Of a stretch of DNA of 64,000 nt, positions 55,477-63,909 are shown in pieces. The DNA lies in the NCBI RefSeq assembly GCF_001591145.1, contig NZ_BCUF01000007.1, positions 62,001 to 126,000 of the forward strand, given 5' to 3'. The number at the start of each line of letters is the position of its first letter. The first letter of the stretch is position 1. The notes beneath the pieces are model-generated. The model was not told where the DNA came from, searched no databases, and worked only from the letters and a program-made list of their open reading frames with translations. The stretch is from Vibrio harveyi NBRC 15634 = ATCC 14126 = KCTC 12724. GTDB taxonomy: Bacteria; Pseudomonadota; Gammaproteobacteria; Enterobacterales; Vibrionaceae. The position numbers were made by a program, and so were the translations under genes.

Positions 55477-56793
55477 TCAGTTTGTTTGGAAGTGGTAGCC
55501 AAGACCTGCATAAAAGTCTGTTTGATCTTTGATCATAAAACCGTAAGACAATGTAACAGTATTTCCTTGCGTTGGCGCCGACCAAAGCTTAACAACTATT
55601 TCATCGCCGACAGGTAGCACGCTACCATCTTCAATGCCGCTTAATTTAACGTCGTGAGTGAGGCTGACTGCGTCCATTGCAAAGATCTGCTGAACCTCAT
55701 AATCGTGTCCAACGGCTTCAAGAGTTAATGACCCTAGGAGTACGTATTTGGGCGCTTCACCTTTAATTTCTTCATTCAGAGTAACCTCCTCTGCGAACGG
55801 CCATTGTTTTTTCTCACCGTTGAAGTGCAATACGAGGTCGCTTGTTCCTGCTTTCGATGCCGTTACTCGAACAAAATCTTTTTCACTGGTTAGAGCACCA
55901 TCACTTACGGTTAGAGCAAGCGCATAATCACCCTCGACATCGGGGGTGAATGTTGGTTTTGCTGACGTAGCATCCGACAATTCTGCAGCACTTGCCGAAG
56001 GCTTGGACACAAATTCCCACTGGTACGTGATACCTGAATCATTGCCATCAATGCTTGCGCTAGCGTCTAAGGTTGCGGTTCCACCCAATTCGAATGTGGT
56101 ATCTCGTCCCGCCATGGCAACTGGTGCTACGTTATCGGCAGAGTAGTTGATGGTGATCTCTTTAGTTGTCTCTTCTTTACCGTCTGAGACGGTTAGAGTT
56201 AGTTTGTATTCACCCGCAACGTTTGCTTTTAGCGCTGCTTGTTTGGTGCTTGCGTTGCTCAACGACATCGTGGTGTTTTTTGGTGCTGAGTTAAGAGCCC
56301 ATTGGTAGCTGAGCATATCATTATCAGCGTCGTAAGCTTTCGCGTCTAATTTCAGGGTTTGATCAAGCGCTGCCGTGTAGGTTTCTGATGCATAAATAAC
56401 GGGCGCCACGTTGGTATTTACTTCTGTTGCGGTGATAGTCAGCGATTGTGCGCTACTGTCTTTTTTGCCATCGTTGGTTACCAACTGAATGGTGTAGTCT
56501 CCTGCCAAGTCTGGTGTGAAGTATGGAGAGACTGCATTAACGTTATTTAACTTGACGTTACTGCCTTGTGGTTTTTTGCTGATAGACCAAGTGTACGTTG
56601 CGATACTGGCATCTACACCGTAGCTACCCAGTCCATCTACACGAATTCTGTTTCCGACTTTTGCTGTTTCGTAACCAGAGACAACGGATACCGGCGCTTT
56701 ATGTGAATCTGCAGTGTTTGAGTCTGAACCACCACAAGCGATAAGCGAAGGAATGGTGATAGCAAGAAGCGTCCATTTCATGTTGGGTTTCAT
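55477..56793 (-). CDS. PKD-repeat lipoprotein B of the ECF-controlled uptake locus
   Basis: 438 aa, a paralogue of lipoprotein A. Lipobox SLIAC with Cys20 as the lipidation site. Three PKD/Ig-like domains (about 33-125, 127-218, 220-314), each with a KPQGSN / APKNTT / KPSASA turn and a TNDGKK, TVSDGKE or TVSDGAL final strand. C-terminal domain: LLGSLTLEAVGHDYEVQQIF and LWSAPTQGNTVTLSYGF, ending GLGYHFQTN. AGGATG ribosome site as in A. A 10-bp hairpin lies in its leader (56821-56850). Possible co-receptor or surface partner of the TonB receptor (inference). Confidence 0.82.
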   Translation of the reverse strand: MKPNMKWTLLAITIPSLIACGGSDSNTADSHKAPVSVVSGYETAKVGNRIRVDGLGSYGVDASIATYTWSISKKPQGSNVKLNNVNAVSPYFTPDLAGDYTIQLVTNDGKKDSSAQSLTITATEVNTNVAPVIYASETYTAALDQTLKLDAKAYDADNDMLSYQWALNSAPKNTTMSLSNASTKQAALKANVAGEYKLTLTVSDGKEETTKEITINYSADNVAPVAMAGRDTTFELGGTATLDASASIDGNDSGITYQWEFVSKPSASAAELSDATSAKPTFTPDVEGDYALALTVSDGALTSEKDFVRVTASKAGTSDLVLHFNGEKKQWPFAEEVTLNEEIKGEAPKYVLLGSLTLEAVGHDYEVQQIFAMDAVSLTHDVKLSGIEDGSVLPVGDEIVVKLWSAPTQGNTVTLSYGFMIKDQTDFYAGLGYHFQTN

Positions 56794-56820
56794 TAAATCA
56801 TCCTAAATATACGGTTCTAT

Positions 56821-56850
56821 AGGCTTGGTGGTGTTTGGGACACCAAGCCT
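56821..56850 (-). other. Leader hairpin before PKD lipoprotein B
   Basis: Perfect 10-bp stem AGGCTTGGTG / CACCAAGCCT with a 10-nt loop between the promoter motif and the start codon. No T tract follows, so it is not a classical terminator; it could stabilise the mRNA or control translation. Confidence 0.55.
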
Positions 56851-56878
56851 ATATTGGGCTTTATGAAGTTTCATCCAC

Positions 56879-56908
56879 TACACCGAATAGCAATTGGAAA
56901 TCCGTAAA
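56879..56908 (-). promoter_or_regulatory. ECF-sigma-type promoter of PKD lipoprotein B (motif copy 4)
   Basis: Minus strand: TTTACGG, 15 nt, TCGGTGTA, 85 bp before the start codon. Confidence 0.75.
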
Positions 56909-56923
56909 AATAAAATGAAAAAA

Positions 56924-56957
56924 GAAAACGCCTCGGGTGAGGCGTTTTCTTTTTGCG
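56924..56957 (-). terminator. Terminator of the TonB-dependent receptor gene
   Basis: Stem GAAAACGCCTC / GAGGCGTTTTC, 4-nt loop, followed on the minus strand by TTTTTTCATTTTATTTTT. Confidence 0.87.
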
Positions 56958-56967
56958 TTCATAAGGT

Positions 56968-59900
56968 TTAGAAGCGTCCGTTTAACTTGAGTCCTATCGT
57001 TCTTCCTGGTGCAGGCATCCCAGATACCGATCCAGCTTCAAGATAATAAACATCGGTGATGTTGCTTCCGATAAGCTCTGCAGATAGGTGTTCGTTAAAT
57101 GCATATTTAATGTAAGCATCAAATGTTGTTACATCGGTTCGTTTAATTTGTTCATCTTCGTGACTGCCAGAAACATAGTTGGTGCGTAACCCGCTTTCTA
57201 ATGCTTGATTAAAGAACCTTGCTCCGACTAATAAGCTACCCGAATACTCTGGTGCTGCTTGTGCTGCCAGATAGCTTGCTGCTGTGAAGCCACCGCGAAC
57301 ACACGTTTCTGTTGATGGTGTGGTTTTATCGACAAGAGCTGGGACGAAGCCTTGGGCAGCAGAGTTTTTGTCACACACCTCATTGCGGAAGTTATAAGCC
57401 AATGATGCATCGGCAAAGTACAGTTGGTTATCGAACATACCGTTGATTTCAATACCACTGGTGCGTTGGCTATCCAGATTGGCAAATGAAAAACTGGATC
57501 GATCGCGATCCATTACATCATCAATCGTTTGATCAAAGTAAGTGAGCTTTGCGCTTGCGTTCTCAAAGTAGTGAATGTACGCGACCTCGAAGAGTTTCGC
57601 TCGCTCTGGTTCAAGGGGTACTGATGCTGATGGGTTACCAGAAAATCCACTGGTACTCTCAAATAAGCTTGGGAATCGCAGTGTCTCTGCATATCGAGCA
57701 TACGCACGGCTGTTTTCGTTGATTAGCCATGTTGTGGTAAGAGAGGGCATCCAACCACTGCCGCTGTTCTTGTAGCTGAGGTTACGGTTGTCCTTGCCAT
57801 CAATTTGTCCTTTGGTTTTACAGCTGCCTTCAACAAAGTTGTCTTTCTTTTGGGCAATCAAACAAGGGTTGTTAGCAAGATCCAGTTCGTTTTTACTGTT
57901 GGTTCGCCATTCAACTAGGTGATCCTCAACGAAACTGGTTTTGTTTTTGGCTTCCGTTGTTTTCTCTTCTACCTTTGCAGTTAACAGTGAATCAAAGTTG
58001 TTGATCTCATTTTGACGCAGTTTTAACTCTTCACGGTAAGTATCAGCTTGGGTGGGATCGGTGGTGATCAAATGTTGCAGGCGATTGATTTCTCGGTTTA
58101 TGTTCTTTTTTGTGAACGTTACACGAACTTCATGCTCAGCATTCGCGACGTTTTGTGCGATTTCTTCAGGGGCGTAAGTTTCAATGGTTTGAAATGCGAG
58201 ACGATAACCATCTTTCTTGTATTCTTTAAGACCAACATCGTCGCTATTGCCCGTTTTGATACGATTCTCGATGTAAAAGTCGGTGGCTTCATAACTGATA
58301 TAGCGCACGCCAGCATTGATAATAAAGGCATCTAGTGGACGCCATTCGATGACCGCGGCTCCGTTATATTCTTCTCTTTCTCCCGAGCGCACAGGACCAC
58401 CGTAGAAATCAATGAGGTATTCCAAACCTTCTTTTGGGGTCAATTCATGCTTCATGTAGCTGCCGGAAACCGTGACATCCAAGTTATCGAGCAATAGCAT
58501 TTTGTTCTTAAAATCAAAGCCAAAACGGTTTTCATCACGATTGACGGTCGAGGTGTTGATGATGATATCTGGTGTCTCGCTACGAAAGTTCACAAAATTG
58601 GGAAAGCCATAGCCAGTATTGCTTCTGGAATCCGTTAACGTTGTCCATAGGTTAGTACTGAGGTCAATGTAGCGGCTTTCTGGGTTTGCTCGAAACTTGA
58701 TGCTGTAAGCTTGCATCTTGGCATTCGCTAGCGGCCATTGAGGCAGACCGTCACTGTTTCGATAATCTGAACGACTCGCGAGGATTTCCCCGTGAGTACT
58801 CTCTGTATAGCGCGCATTCAGCTGTAACTTATAGTAATCGCTAAAATTAATGGTTGTTTTTAATAGGAACGATTCCATCTCAGAGGATGTATTTGGTACT
58901 TCGTGCCCAGGGATATGGCTCAATGCAATGTGTTCCGGGTTCAAATATGGGTTTCTGCCCGCAACGATCTCGCTACCGCTACCATCTCTTGATTTGGAGT
59001 AGAAACCCGTTTTATTTGTGCCTGAGTAGTAGTTACCACGATTACGATATGCATACGCGCCAAGCCATTCAATTTTTGGTTTTACGCCCGCAATAGCTAG
59101 TCGATAAGCTGTATCCTCACCGTTTAGCGGATTGTCATCTTTATCATCTCTAGTTTGAAAGCGTACTTCTGGGTCGTCATATAATGGTACGCCGCCTAAC
59201 TCATTGTATACTGGGACATCTTGCCACCGTTTACCTGTATGCAAGCGAGCTTTGTTGGGCTTTACTGAGTTGCTGCTGCTTTCCGCCACGAACTCCATAC
59301 CGAAATTATCACCCTCAGGCACAATGTCTTGTGGCTCCAATGTCGTGACTTGTACTGCGCCCCCTACAGAGGTATTCACGTCCGAACTGATCTGTGCGCC
59401 TTTGTAAACTTTCAGACCACCAATCAAGTTTGGATCAATGTAGTTTCGGTTTGAAGCGCCTCGGTAACCGTTATAAACGGAAATGCCTTGTTCTGTGCCA
59501 TCTATGACGACAGGGACTCGTCCAAAACCTTGTACACCACGAACATTAGGATCAATGCTTCCACCGCCATTACGAGCCTCACCACTAAAGGTATTTGCCA
59601 TTCCGGTAAACAGATCGGCAGCGCTTGCGCCTTTGAAGCGTTCTATTTCTTCTTTGCCCATGTAGGCACTGGCAACATCGGCGTCATAGATCGCCATCTC
59701 ACCATCACTATCGCGATAATAAGCATCTTCAAAACTCGTTCTTACCTGAATTGCGTCGAGTGTCATTTCAGAGGAAGGAGAAAGTTGATAAACACCATCA
59801 GCCTGCTTCTCGGCATTCAATCCCGTGTTTGCCAGCAGCAATATCAATGCTTGTTCGGGGTCATAGTTACCTGTTAATCCAGGACTTTGCAGGTTTTCTG

Positions 59901-60096
59901 AAAGTGAAGCATTGAGATAAAACTCAACACCAGACTCTACCGCAAACTGGCTTAATACATGGTCAAGATTACCTGACGGAATATCGTACTGTAATGACTG
60001 TTCTGCCCATGCGGCAAAAGGAGTGATGAGAGAGGCTAATCCTAGATTGGCTTGAATCATTATCGCCAATATCTGGCGTCGTTGAGGGAGCGGCAC
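56968..60096 (-). CDS. TonB-dependent outer-membrane receptor with STN signalling domain
   Basis: 1042 aa. Signal peptide (LGLASLITPFAAWAE), STN domain (about 34-105: LQYDIPSGNLDHVLSQFAVE, LLLANTGLNAEKQADGVYQL), plug (about 150-270: FSGEARNGGGSIDPNVRGVQ, GRVPVVIDGTEQGISVYNGY), then a large barrel ending RTIGLKLNGRF. The STN domain means it signals to a FecR-type protein. It resembles haemoglobin/haemophilin-class receptors. A Glu/Lys/Gln-rich, probably coiled-coil insertion (about residues 655-740) is unusual. The promoter motif lies 34 bp upstream. Probable role: import of the ligand presented by the Slam-dependent cargo. Confidence 0.9.
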   Translation of the reverse strand: MPLPQRRQILAIMIQANLGLASLITPFAAWAEQSLQYDIPSGNLDHVLSQFAVESGVEFYLNASLSENLQSPGLTGNYDPEQALILLLANTGLNAEKQADGVYQLSPSSEMTLDAIQVRTSFEDAYYRDSDGEMAIYDADVASAYMGKEEIERFKGASAADLFTGMANTFSGEARNGGGSIDPNVRGVQGFGRVPVVIDGTEQGISVYNGYRGASNRNYIDPNLIGGLKVYKGAQISSDVNTSVGGAVQVTTLEPQDIVPEGDNFGMEFVAESSSNSVKPNKARLHTGKRWQDVPVYNELGGVPLYDDPEVRFQTRDDKDDNPLNGEDTAYRLAIAGVKPKIEWLGAYAYRNRGNYYSGTNKTGFYSKSRDGSGSEIVAGRNPYLNPEHIALSHIPGHEVPNTSSEMESFLLKTTINFSDYYKLQLNARYTESTHGEILASRSDYRNSDGLPQWPLANAKMQAYSIKFRANPESRYIDLSTNLWTTLTDSRSNTGYGFPNFVNFRSETPDIIINTSTVNRDENRFGFDFKNKMLLLDNLDVTVSGSYMKHELTPKEGLEYLIDFYGGPVRSGEREEYNGAAVIEWRPLDAFIINAGVRYISYEATDFYIENRIKTGNSDDVGLKEYKKDGYRLAFQTIETYAPEEIAQNVANAEHEVRVTFTKKNINREINRLQHLITTDPTQADTYREELKLRQNEINNFDSLLTAKVEEKTTEAKNKTSFVEDHLVEWRTNSKNELDLANNPCLIAQKKDNFVEGSCKTKGQIDGKDNRNLSYKNSGSGWMPSLTTTWLINENSRAYARYAETLRFPSLFESTSGFSGNPSASVPLEPERAKLFEVAYIHYFENASAKLTYFDQTIDDVMDRDRSSFSFANLDSQRTSGIEINGMFDNQLYFADASLAYNFRNEVCDKNSAAQGFVPALVDKTTPSTETCVRGGFTAASYLAAQAAPEYSGSLLVGARFFNQALESGLRTNYVSGSHEDEQIKRTDVTTFDAYIKYAFNEHLSAELIGSNITDVYYLEAGSVSGMPAPGRTIGLKLNGRF

Positions 60097-60130
60097 CTTG
60101 CTTTCCTTAATCGGTCTACTAACTGCTCTT

Positions 60131-60160
60131 TACACCGAATGAGATGTCTAAATCCGTAAA
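60131..60160 (-). promoter_or_regulatory. ECF-sigma-type promoter of the TonB receptor (motif copy 5)
   Basis: Minus strand: TTTACGG, 15 nt, TCGGTGTA, 34 bp before the receptor start codon, between fecR and the receptor gene. Confidence 0.78.
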
Positions 60161-60165
60161 TTTTT

Positions 60166-61104
60166 TTATGGTTTTGCTTTCACACTGACCCACATTGGTG
60201 TCCGATAGCGGATTTCGATTGGTAATATTTGGCTGATGTTAAAAAGCGTTTTGTCGACGTTTTTTGTCGAGAATACCCCGGTGAGCTTCAAAGAGGACAA
60301 CTGTGGATCGACTGAGAGAATACCGCGACGGTATCGACTTAGCTCCGTAATAAACTCTGTGAGTGGCATCCCTTGTGCCATGATTTTTTGTTCTAACCAT
60401 AGGGCGTCGTCACTGAGATTCTTTTGTATATTCGAGGTTTCACGTTGCGTAAAGTGGGCGTTTTCACCAGCAAGCAAGTGCTGTGCTCCCATACCAAGTA
60501 AAGGGTAGAGTGCTACTTCGCCCTCATAAACGGAAACTAGCGTATCGTCGTCTCGTTTTTGTACGGTGAAACGGGTGCCTATTGGTACGACTCGACCTTG
60601 CGGAGTAGTGACATGGAAAGGGGTGAGATGGTGAGAACTGGTGACCATAATCTCACCTTCAAGCAGGTGTAAACGTCGTTCTTGCTGGTTAAAGTCGACA
60701 AATACGCGGGTGGCGGTGTTCATTGCCATTTGAGTGCCATCAGAAAGCAATATGTCTTTCACCTCACCCGTCGCTGTAGTGTACTCCGCACCATTGGGAA
60801 GAGAGGTATGAGTAGACATCATCAAACTTAACGTACCAAGAGAAAGGCCACCAAGCATCAAGACTTGTCGGCGGTTCAAACCACGCTGTTTTGGAGCAAG
60901 CACTTTGCGGCTGATCGGGGAGTTTGGAATACCAGTAAACTTTCTTTGCAGCTCTTCTAACTGCTGCCACGCATAAGCGTTATCAGGGTGGGCGCTTCTC
61001 CAGCTATCAAAGGCATCTCTGTCTTGTTGTGTTACGTCATCGGCCCACAAGCGCGCCATCCACAGAGAGGCTTGCTCGATGGATTCACGAGAAACTTGCT
61101 CCAT
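60166..61104 (-). CDS. fecR: FecR-type anti-sigma/signal-transducing protein
   Basis: 312 aa. N-terminal cytoplasmic DUF4880-like part (LWMARLWADDVTQQDRDAFD, WRSAHPDNAYAWQQLEELQ), one TM helix (LMLGGLSLGTLSLMMSTHTS), then the periplasmic FecR domain (SDGTQMAMNTATRVFVDFNQ, HVTTPQGRVVPIGTRFTVQK) and a C-terminal STN-like fold. It receives the signal from the receptor's STN domain and controls the ECF sigma factor. I place the start at MEQVSRESIE, one base after the fecI stop codon. A GTG five codons earlier is also in frame. Confidence 0.92.
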   Translation of the reverse strand: MEQVSRESIEQASLWMARLWADDVTQQDRDAFDSWRSAHPDNAYAWQQLEELQRKFTGIPNSPISRKVLAPKQRGLNRRQVLMLGGLSLGTLSLMMSTHTSLPNGAEYTTATGEVKDILLSDGTQMAMNTATRVFVDFNQQERRLHLLEGEIMVTSSHHLTPFHVTTPQGRVVPIGTRFTVQKRDDDTLVSVYEGEVALYPLLGMGAQHLLAGENAHFTQRETSNIQKNLSDDALWLEQKIMAQGMPLTEFITELSRYRRGILSVDPQLSSLKLTGVFSTKNVDKTLFNISQILPIEIRYRTPMWVSVKAKP

Positions 61105-61105
61105 G

Positions 61106-61624
61106 TTATTCGTTCTCACTCAGCATGGTCATCATGCAGCCCTGCAGTGCTTTCGCTACGTATTTCTCGACAGAAGACACTGACACGTCGAGTGCGAGTG
61201 CGATTTCTTTATAGCTCTTGCCTTCCAATTGGCGCATCAAAAGTGCTTGGCGAGCTTTAAGAGGTAAACGATGCAGAAGGGCATCAATTTCGACCAGAGC
61301 TTGCACAATGACAGCTTGGTCTTCAGGAGAGCCAGCGACTTCTACAGGTTCTTGTTCGATGAGTTCTAAGTAAGCGGCTTCGATTCGACGACGTCGGTAA
61401 AGATCAATGACCAAACCTTTTGCGATATGAGTAAGGTATCTTCTCGAATCTTTCGCTTCAGGTAATTTGCCTCGGGTAAGGAGTCTTAAATAAGTGTCTT
61501 GAACTAAATCGGCAGTTGCTTCAGGACACCCCAAACGACGTTTAATAAACACAGATAACCAACTGTGGTGCTCTTGGTACATGTTACCGATACGAGCTGC
61601 GCTTGCTGAACTGATAGCCGCCAT
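61106..61624 (-). CDS. fecI: FecI-type ECF sigma factor
   Basis: 172 aa. Region 2 contains LVQDTYLRLLTRGKL and RYLTHIAKGLVIDLYRRRRI (-10 recognition), region 4 contains LPLKARQALLMRQLEGKSYK and EIALALDVSVSSVEKYVAKA (-35 recognition). AAGGAG lies 7 nt before the ATG. Coupled to fecR. A Fur-type palindrome lies 28 bp upstream, so iron shortage should raise its level while FecR and the receptor gate its activity. Its likely targets are the five TTTACGG-15 nt-TCGGTGTA promoters in this locus. Confidence 0.93.
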   Translation of the reverse strand: MAAISSASAARIGNMYQEHHSWLSVFIKRRLGCPEATADLVQDTYLRLLTRGKLPEAKDSRRYLTHIAKGLVIDLYRRRRIEAAYLELIEQEPVEVAGSPEDQAVIVQALVEIDALLHRLPLKARQALLMRQLEGKSYKEIALALDVSVSSVEKYVAKALQGCMMTMLSENE

Positions 61625-61651
61625 GATTTGATACTCCTTCCCTAACTAACA

Positions 61652-61674
61652 GTAATGATAATAATTATCATTAC
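61652..61674. promoter_or_regulatory. Fur box before fecI
   Basis: Perfect palindrome of 11-bp arms GTAATGATAAT / ATTATCATTAC around one A. It contains the repeated NATAAT core of Fur sites in both orientations. It lies in the fecI promoter zone. Confidence 0.88.
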
Positions 61675-62154
61675 GACAGTTGGCGGAATATAACAGAAAA
61701 ATAAATAGGTTCCAGAGGAAAAATTTATAAAAATTATTAATGATAAGACTATCGTCACTAAATCAATGACTTTAAAAGTAAAAAAAGATGTGAATAAACC
61801 AGGGTGTTGCCAGCGCGACAGGTAGAAGAAAACGACCGTATACAAGATTTTCTGAGCTATATAAGAAACATTCTATTGTCGAAGTTGATTCGGTATTGAT
61901 AAAACTCTTTTCGTTATTTTCTTTGCTTGAAAACGGCTGGAGGTAAATCAATTTTACGACCTTTTCTAAACCAAATTGCATTTTGTCTAAGATGGCTTTG
62001 TTGAAATGAGTTTTATGCTCAATGCTTTATATACCTGAGTTTTGAGCCTGTTAATGCTTTAGTGATGTGAGCCTGATTCTTAGAATTGAGAGGTTTGTTC
62101 AGAAAATGATTTTGGTTAGACTGAAGGTGGTGATGGGTAGCAGATGGATTGGTT
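61675..62154. other. Intergenic between the uptake locus and the DUF342 gene
   Basis: About 480 bp, AT-rich. Minus-strand part carries the fecI promoter. I see no ORF with a ribosome site, no terminator and no known RNA. Confidence 0.45.
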
Positions 62155-63834
62155 ATGTGGAAGATATGCCTGGAGTGGTCAGAAGATAAAACAAAGGTTT
62201 TTGCCCGCTTACCGGGAGATGTGGATCTCGGAGGTGAGCTAAATCAAAAGGAATTGCCTGAGCAGCTTCAGATGATGGAAGCTGACAAAGCGTTTGTCGA
62301 TGAAACAGAGGTGGTGCGATTCATTAATTGCGCGCGTGAACGTAAATCAGAAGCCTATGAAGGGATCGTGATTGCACAGATCAAAAACGCTCAGGTGGAA
62401 GTTGAACTCTCCAACAATGACATGCTTGCCAGCATGAATGTGACGGGCGCTTATGGAGGACGAGGACTAAGAGGTCCTGAAATTGTTCAAGCACTCGCGC
62501 ATGCTCGTGTTTCCAAAGGCATCAATAAACTTGCGTTGAAAAAAGTGTTGGTTGTCAGTACACAGCTAAAACCCGGAGAAACCTTCACCCAAGCTGTTGC
62601 GGTTGGCAAGCAACCTGTTAAAGGCAAAGACGCTATCTTCACGCCACTTGTTAAAGACATCGCCAAGCGCATCCTTAAGCCGAAAGAAGGTCAATCCTCT
62701 AGTGACAAAATCGATCTACGCAATTTAGGTGAAACCATCGCTGTCGATATTGGGGATGAAGTGATGCGCCGCACTCCGGCGACCAGAGGCATCCCGGGCT
62801 TCACCGTTCAAGGTCGCGTTATTCCTCCACAAGCGGGCAAAGACAGTCCAATTAAACCCGGTAAAGGTACTGAAATCAGCAAGTCCGATCCAAACCTTCT
62901 GCTTGCATCTGTTTCAGGCACACCACTGATCAAAGAAAAAACCATCGAAGTCGACAATGCACTTTGCCTCAATAGTGTCGGAGTAAACACCGGTCACGTA
63001 AAATTTAAAGGCAACGTCATCATTGGCGGGAACATCGAATCGGGCATGATAGTGAAAGCGACGGGCTCAATCACAGTGGGTGGTTTTATTGAATCTGCCG
63101 ATGTACAAGCTGAAGGGGATATTCAAGTTGCTAAGGGCATCATTGGTCATACGGTGAGCGATGGTCAGCCAAAAAGCTGCCATGTGCGCACCAAAACATC
63201 GATTCGTGCCAGTTATGCCCAATATTGTGAATTGCAATCTGGTGAAGACATAGAACTTGCTGTCCATAGCATGAACAATGACATTGTTTGTGGGCGCAAT
63301 TTAATCGTGCTTGATGCCAGTGGCAAGAACGGCACTTTAAGTGGTGGTGATGCAAAAGTGGGCAGTAAGGTTTCCTGTTCGCAATTGGGTGTAGAGGGAG
63401 ATACGGCGACCAAGGTTGAAGCCTTTGCAAATTATTCTGTCTTTAAGGAACGTATTGCAAATCTAAAGGACGAGTATAAATCCGCGCAAGAAGGCACCAT
63501 GGACGTTATCCGAAAGGAACTTGAGTTTAAGAAACGCCCTAAAGCAGAGCGCACAGATGAAGAGCAAGCGCAGATAGAAGTATTGAAGGCGCAAAACAAC
63601 ACTCGTTTGGAAGACGTAAAGCAGAAGCTTGAGCAAACTGAACAAGATTTCGAAGTCGCATTAGCAGAGAATATTGTTGAAGCAACTGACCGAGTCTTTA
63701 CTCGGGTGACGGTTCAATTTGGTGATGAGCAAGTCACCACCAAACGTACCCATGGCGGCTGTGTATTTAGCTTTAATCAATACGAGATTAAAGTCTCTGC
63801 AACCTTGGAAGAAGAAGATCTGGCTGCTGTTTAA
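62155..63834 (+). CDS. DUF342 / FapA-family protein
   Basis: 559 aa, cytoplasmic. The N-terminal part is a FapA-type domain (LSNNDMLASMNVTGAYGGRG, GLRGPEIVQALAHARVSKGI). The middle is a right-handed beta-helix of short repeats (GHVKFKGNVIIGGNIESGMI, VGGFIESADVQAEGDIQVAK). A charged coiled coil follows (RIANLKDEYKSAQEGTMDVI, LEDVKQKLEQTEQDFEVALA), then a final small domain. The protein family is linked to flagellar and polar functions in Vibrio and Pseudomonas relatives, but the role here is unknown. The ATG at MWKICLEW is preferred over a TTG two codons earlier. It is a single gene with a terminator. Confidence 0.85.
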   Translation: MWKICLEWSEDKTKVFARLPGDVDLGGELNQKELPEQLQMMEADKAFVDETEVVRFINCARERKSEAYEGIVIAQIKNAQVEVELSNNDMLASMNVTGAYGGRGLRGPEIVQALAHARVSKGINKLALKKVLVVSTQLKPGETFTQAVAVGKQPVKGKDAIFTPLVKDIAKRILKPKEGQSSSDKIDLRNLGETIAVDIGDEVMRRTPATRGIPGFTVQGRVIPPQAGKDSPIKPGKGTEISKSDPNLLLASVSGTPLIKEKTIEVDNALCLNSVGVNTGHVKFKGNVIIGGNIESGMIVKATGSITVGGFIESADVQAEGDIQVAKGIIGHTVSDGQPKSCHVRTKTSIRASYAQYCELQSGEDIELAVHSMNNDIVCGRNLIVLDASGKNGTLSGGDAKVGSKVSCSQLGVEGDTATKVEAFANYSVFKERIANLKDEYKSAQEGTMDVIRKELEFKKRPKAERTDEEQAQIEVLKAQNNTRLEDVKQKLEQTEQDFEVALAENIVEATDRVFTRVTVQFGDEQVTTKRTHGGCVFSFNQYEIKVSATLEEEDLAAV

Positions 63835-63842
63835 CTTTAGGA

Positions 63843-63870
63843 ACGAAAGCCCATTTATCTGGGCTTTCGC
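63843..63870. terminator. Terminator of the DUF342 gene (bidirectional)
   Basis: Stem CGAAAGCCC / GGGCTTTCG, 8-nt loop, followed by a T-rich stretch, between converging genes. Confidence 0.7.
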
Positions 63871-63909
63871 TTCATTTTGCCTTAACAAATCAGACCCAAT
63901 GCTAAGTCG

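Noticed and set aside
61772..61981. 69-residue minus-strand ORF upstream of fecI
   Set aside because: No ribosome site, no recognisable domain, and it lies in AT-rich intergenic sequence.
61994..62010. GGCTTTGTTGAAATGAG, resembling an IS903 terminal repeat
   Set aside because: No second end and no transposase nearby; the similarity is short enough to be chance.
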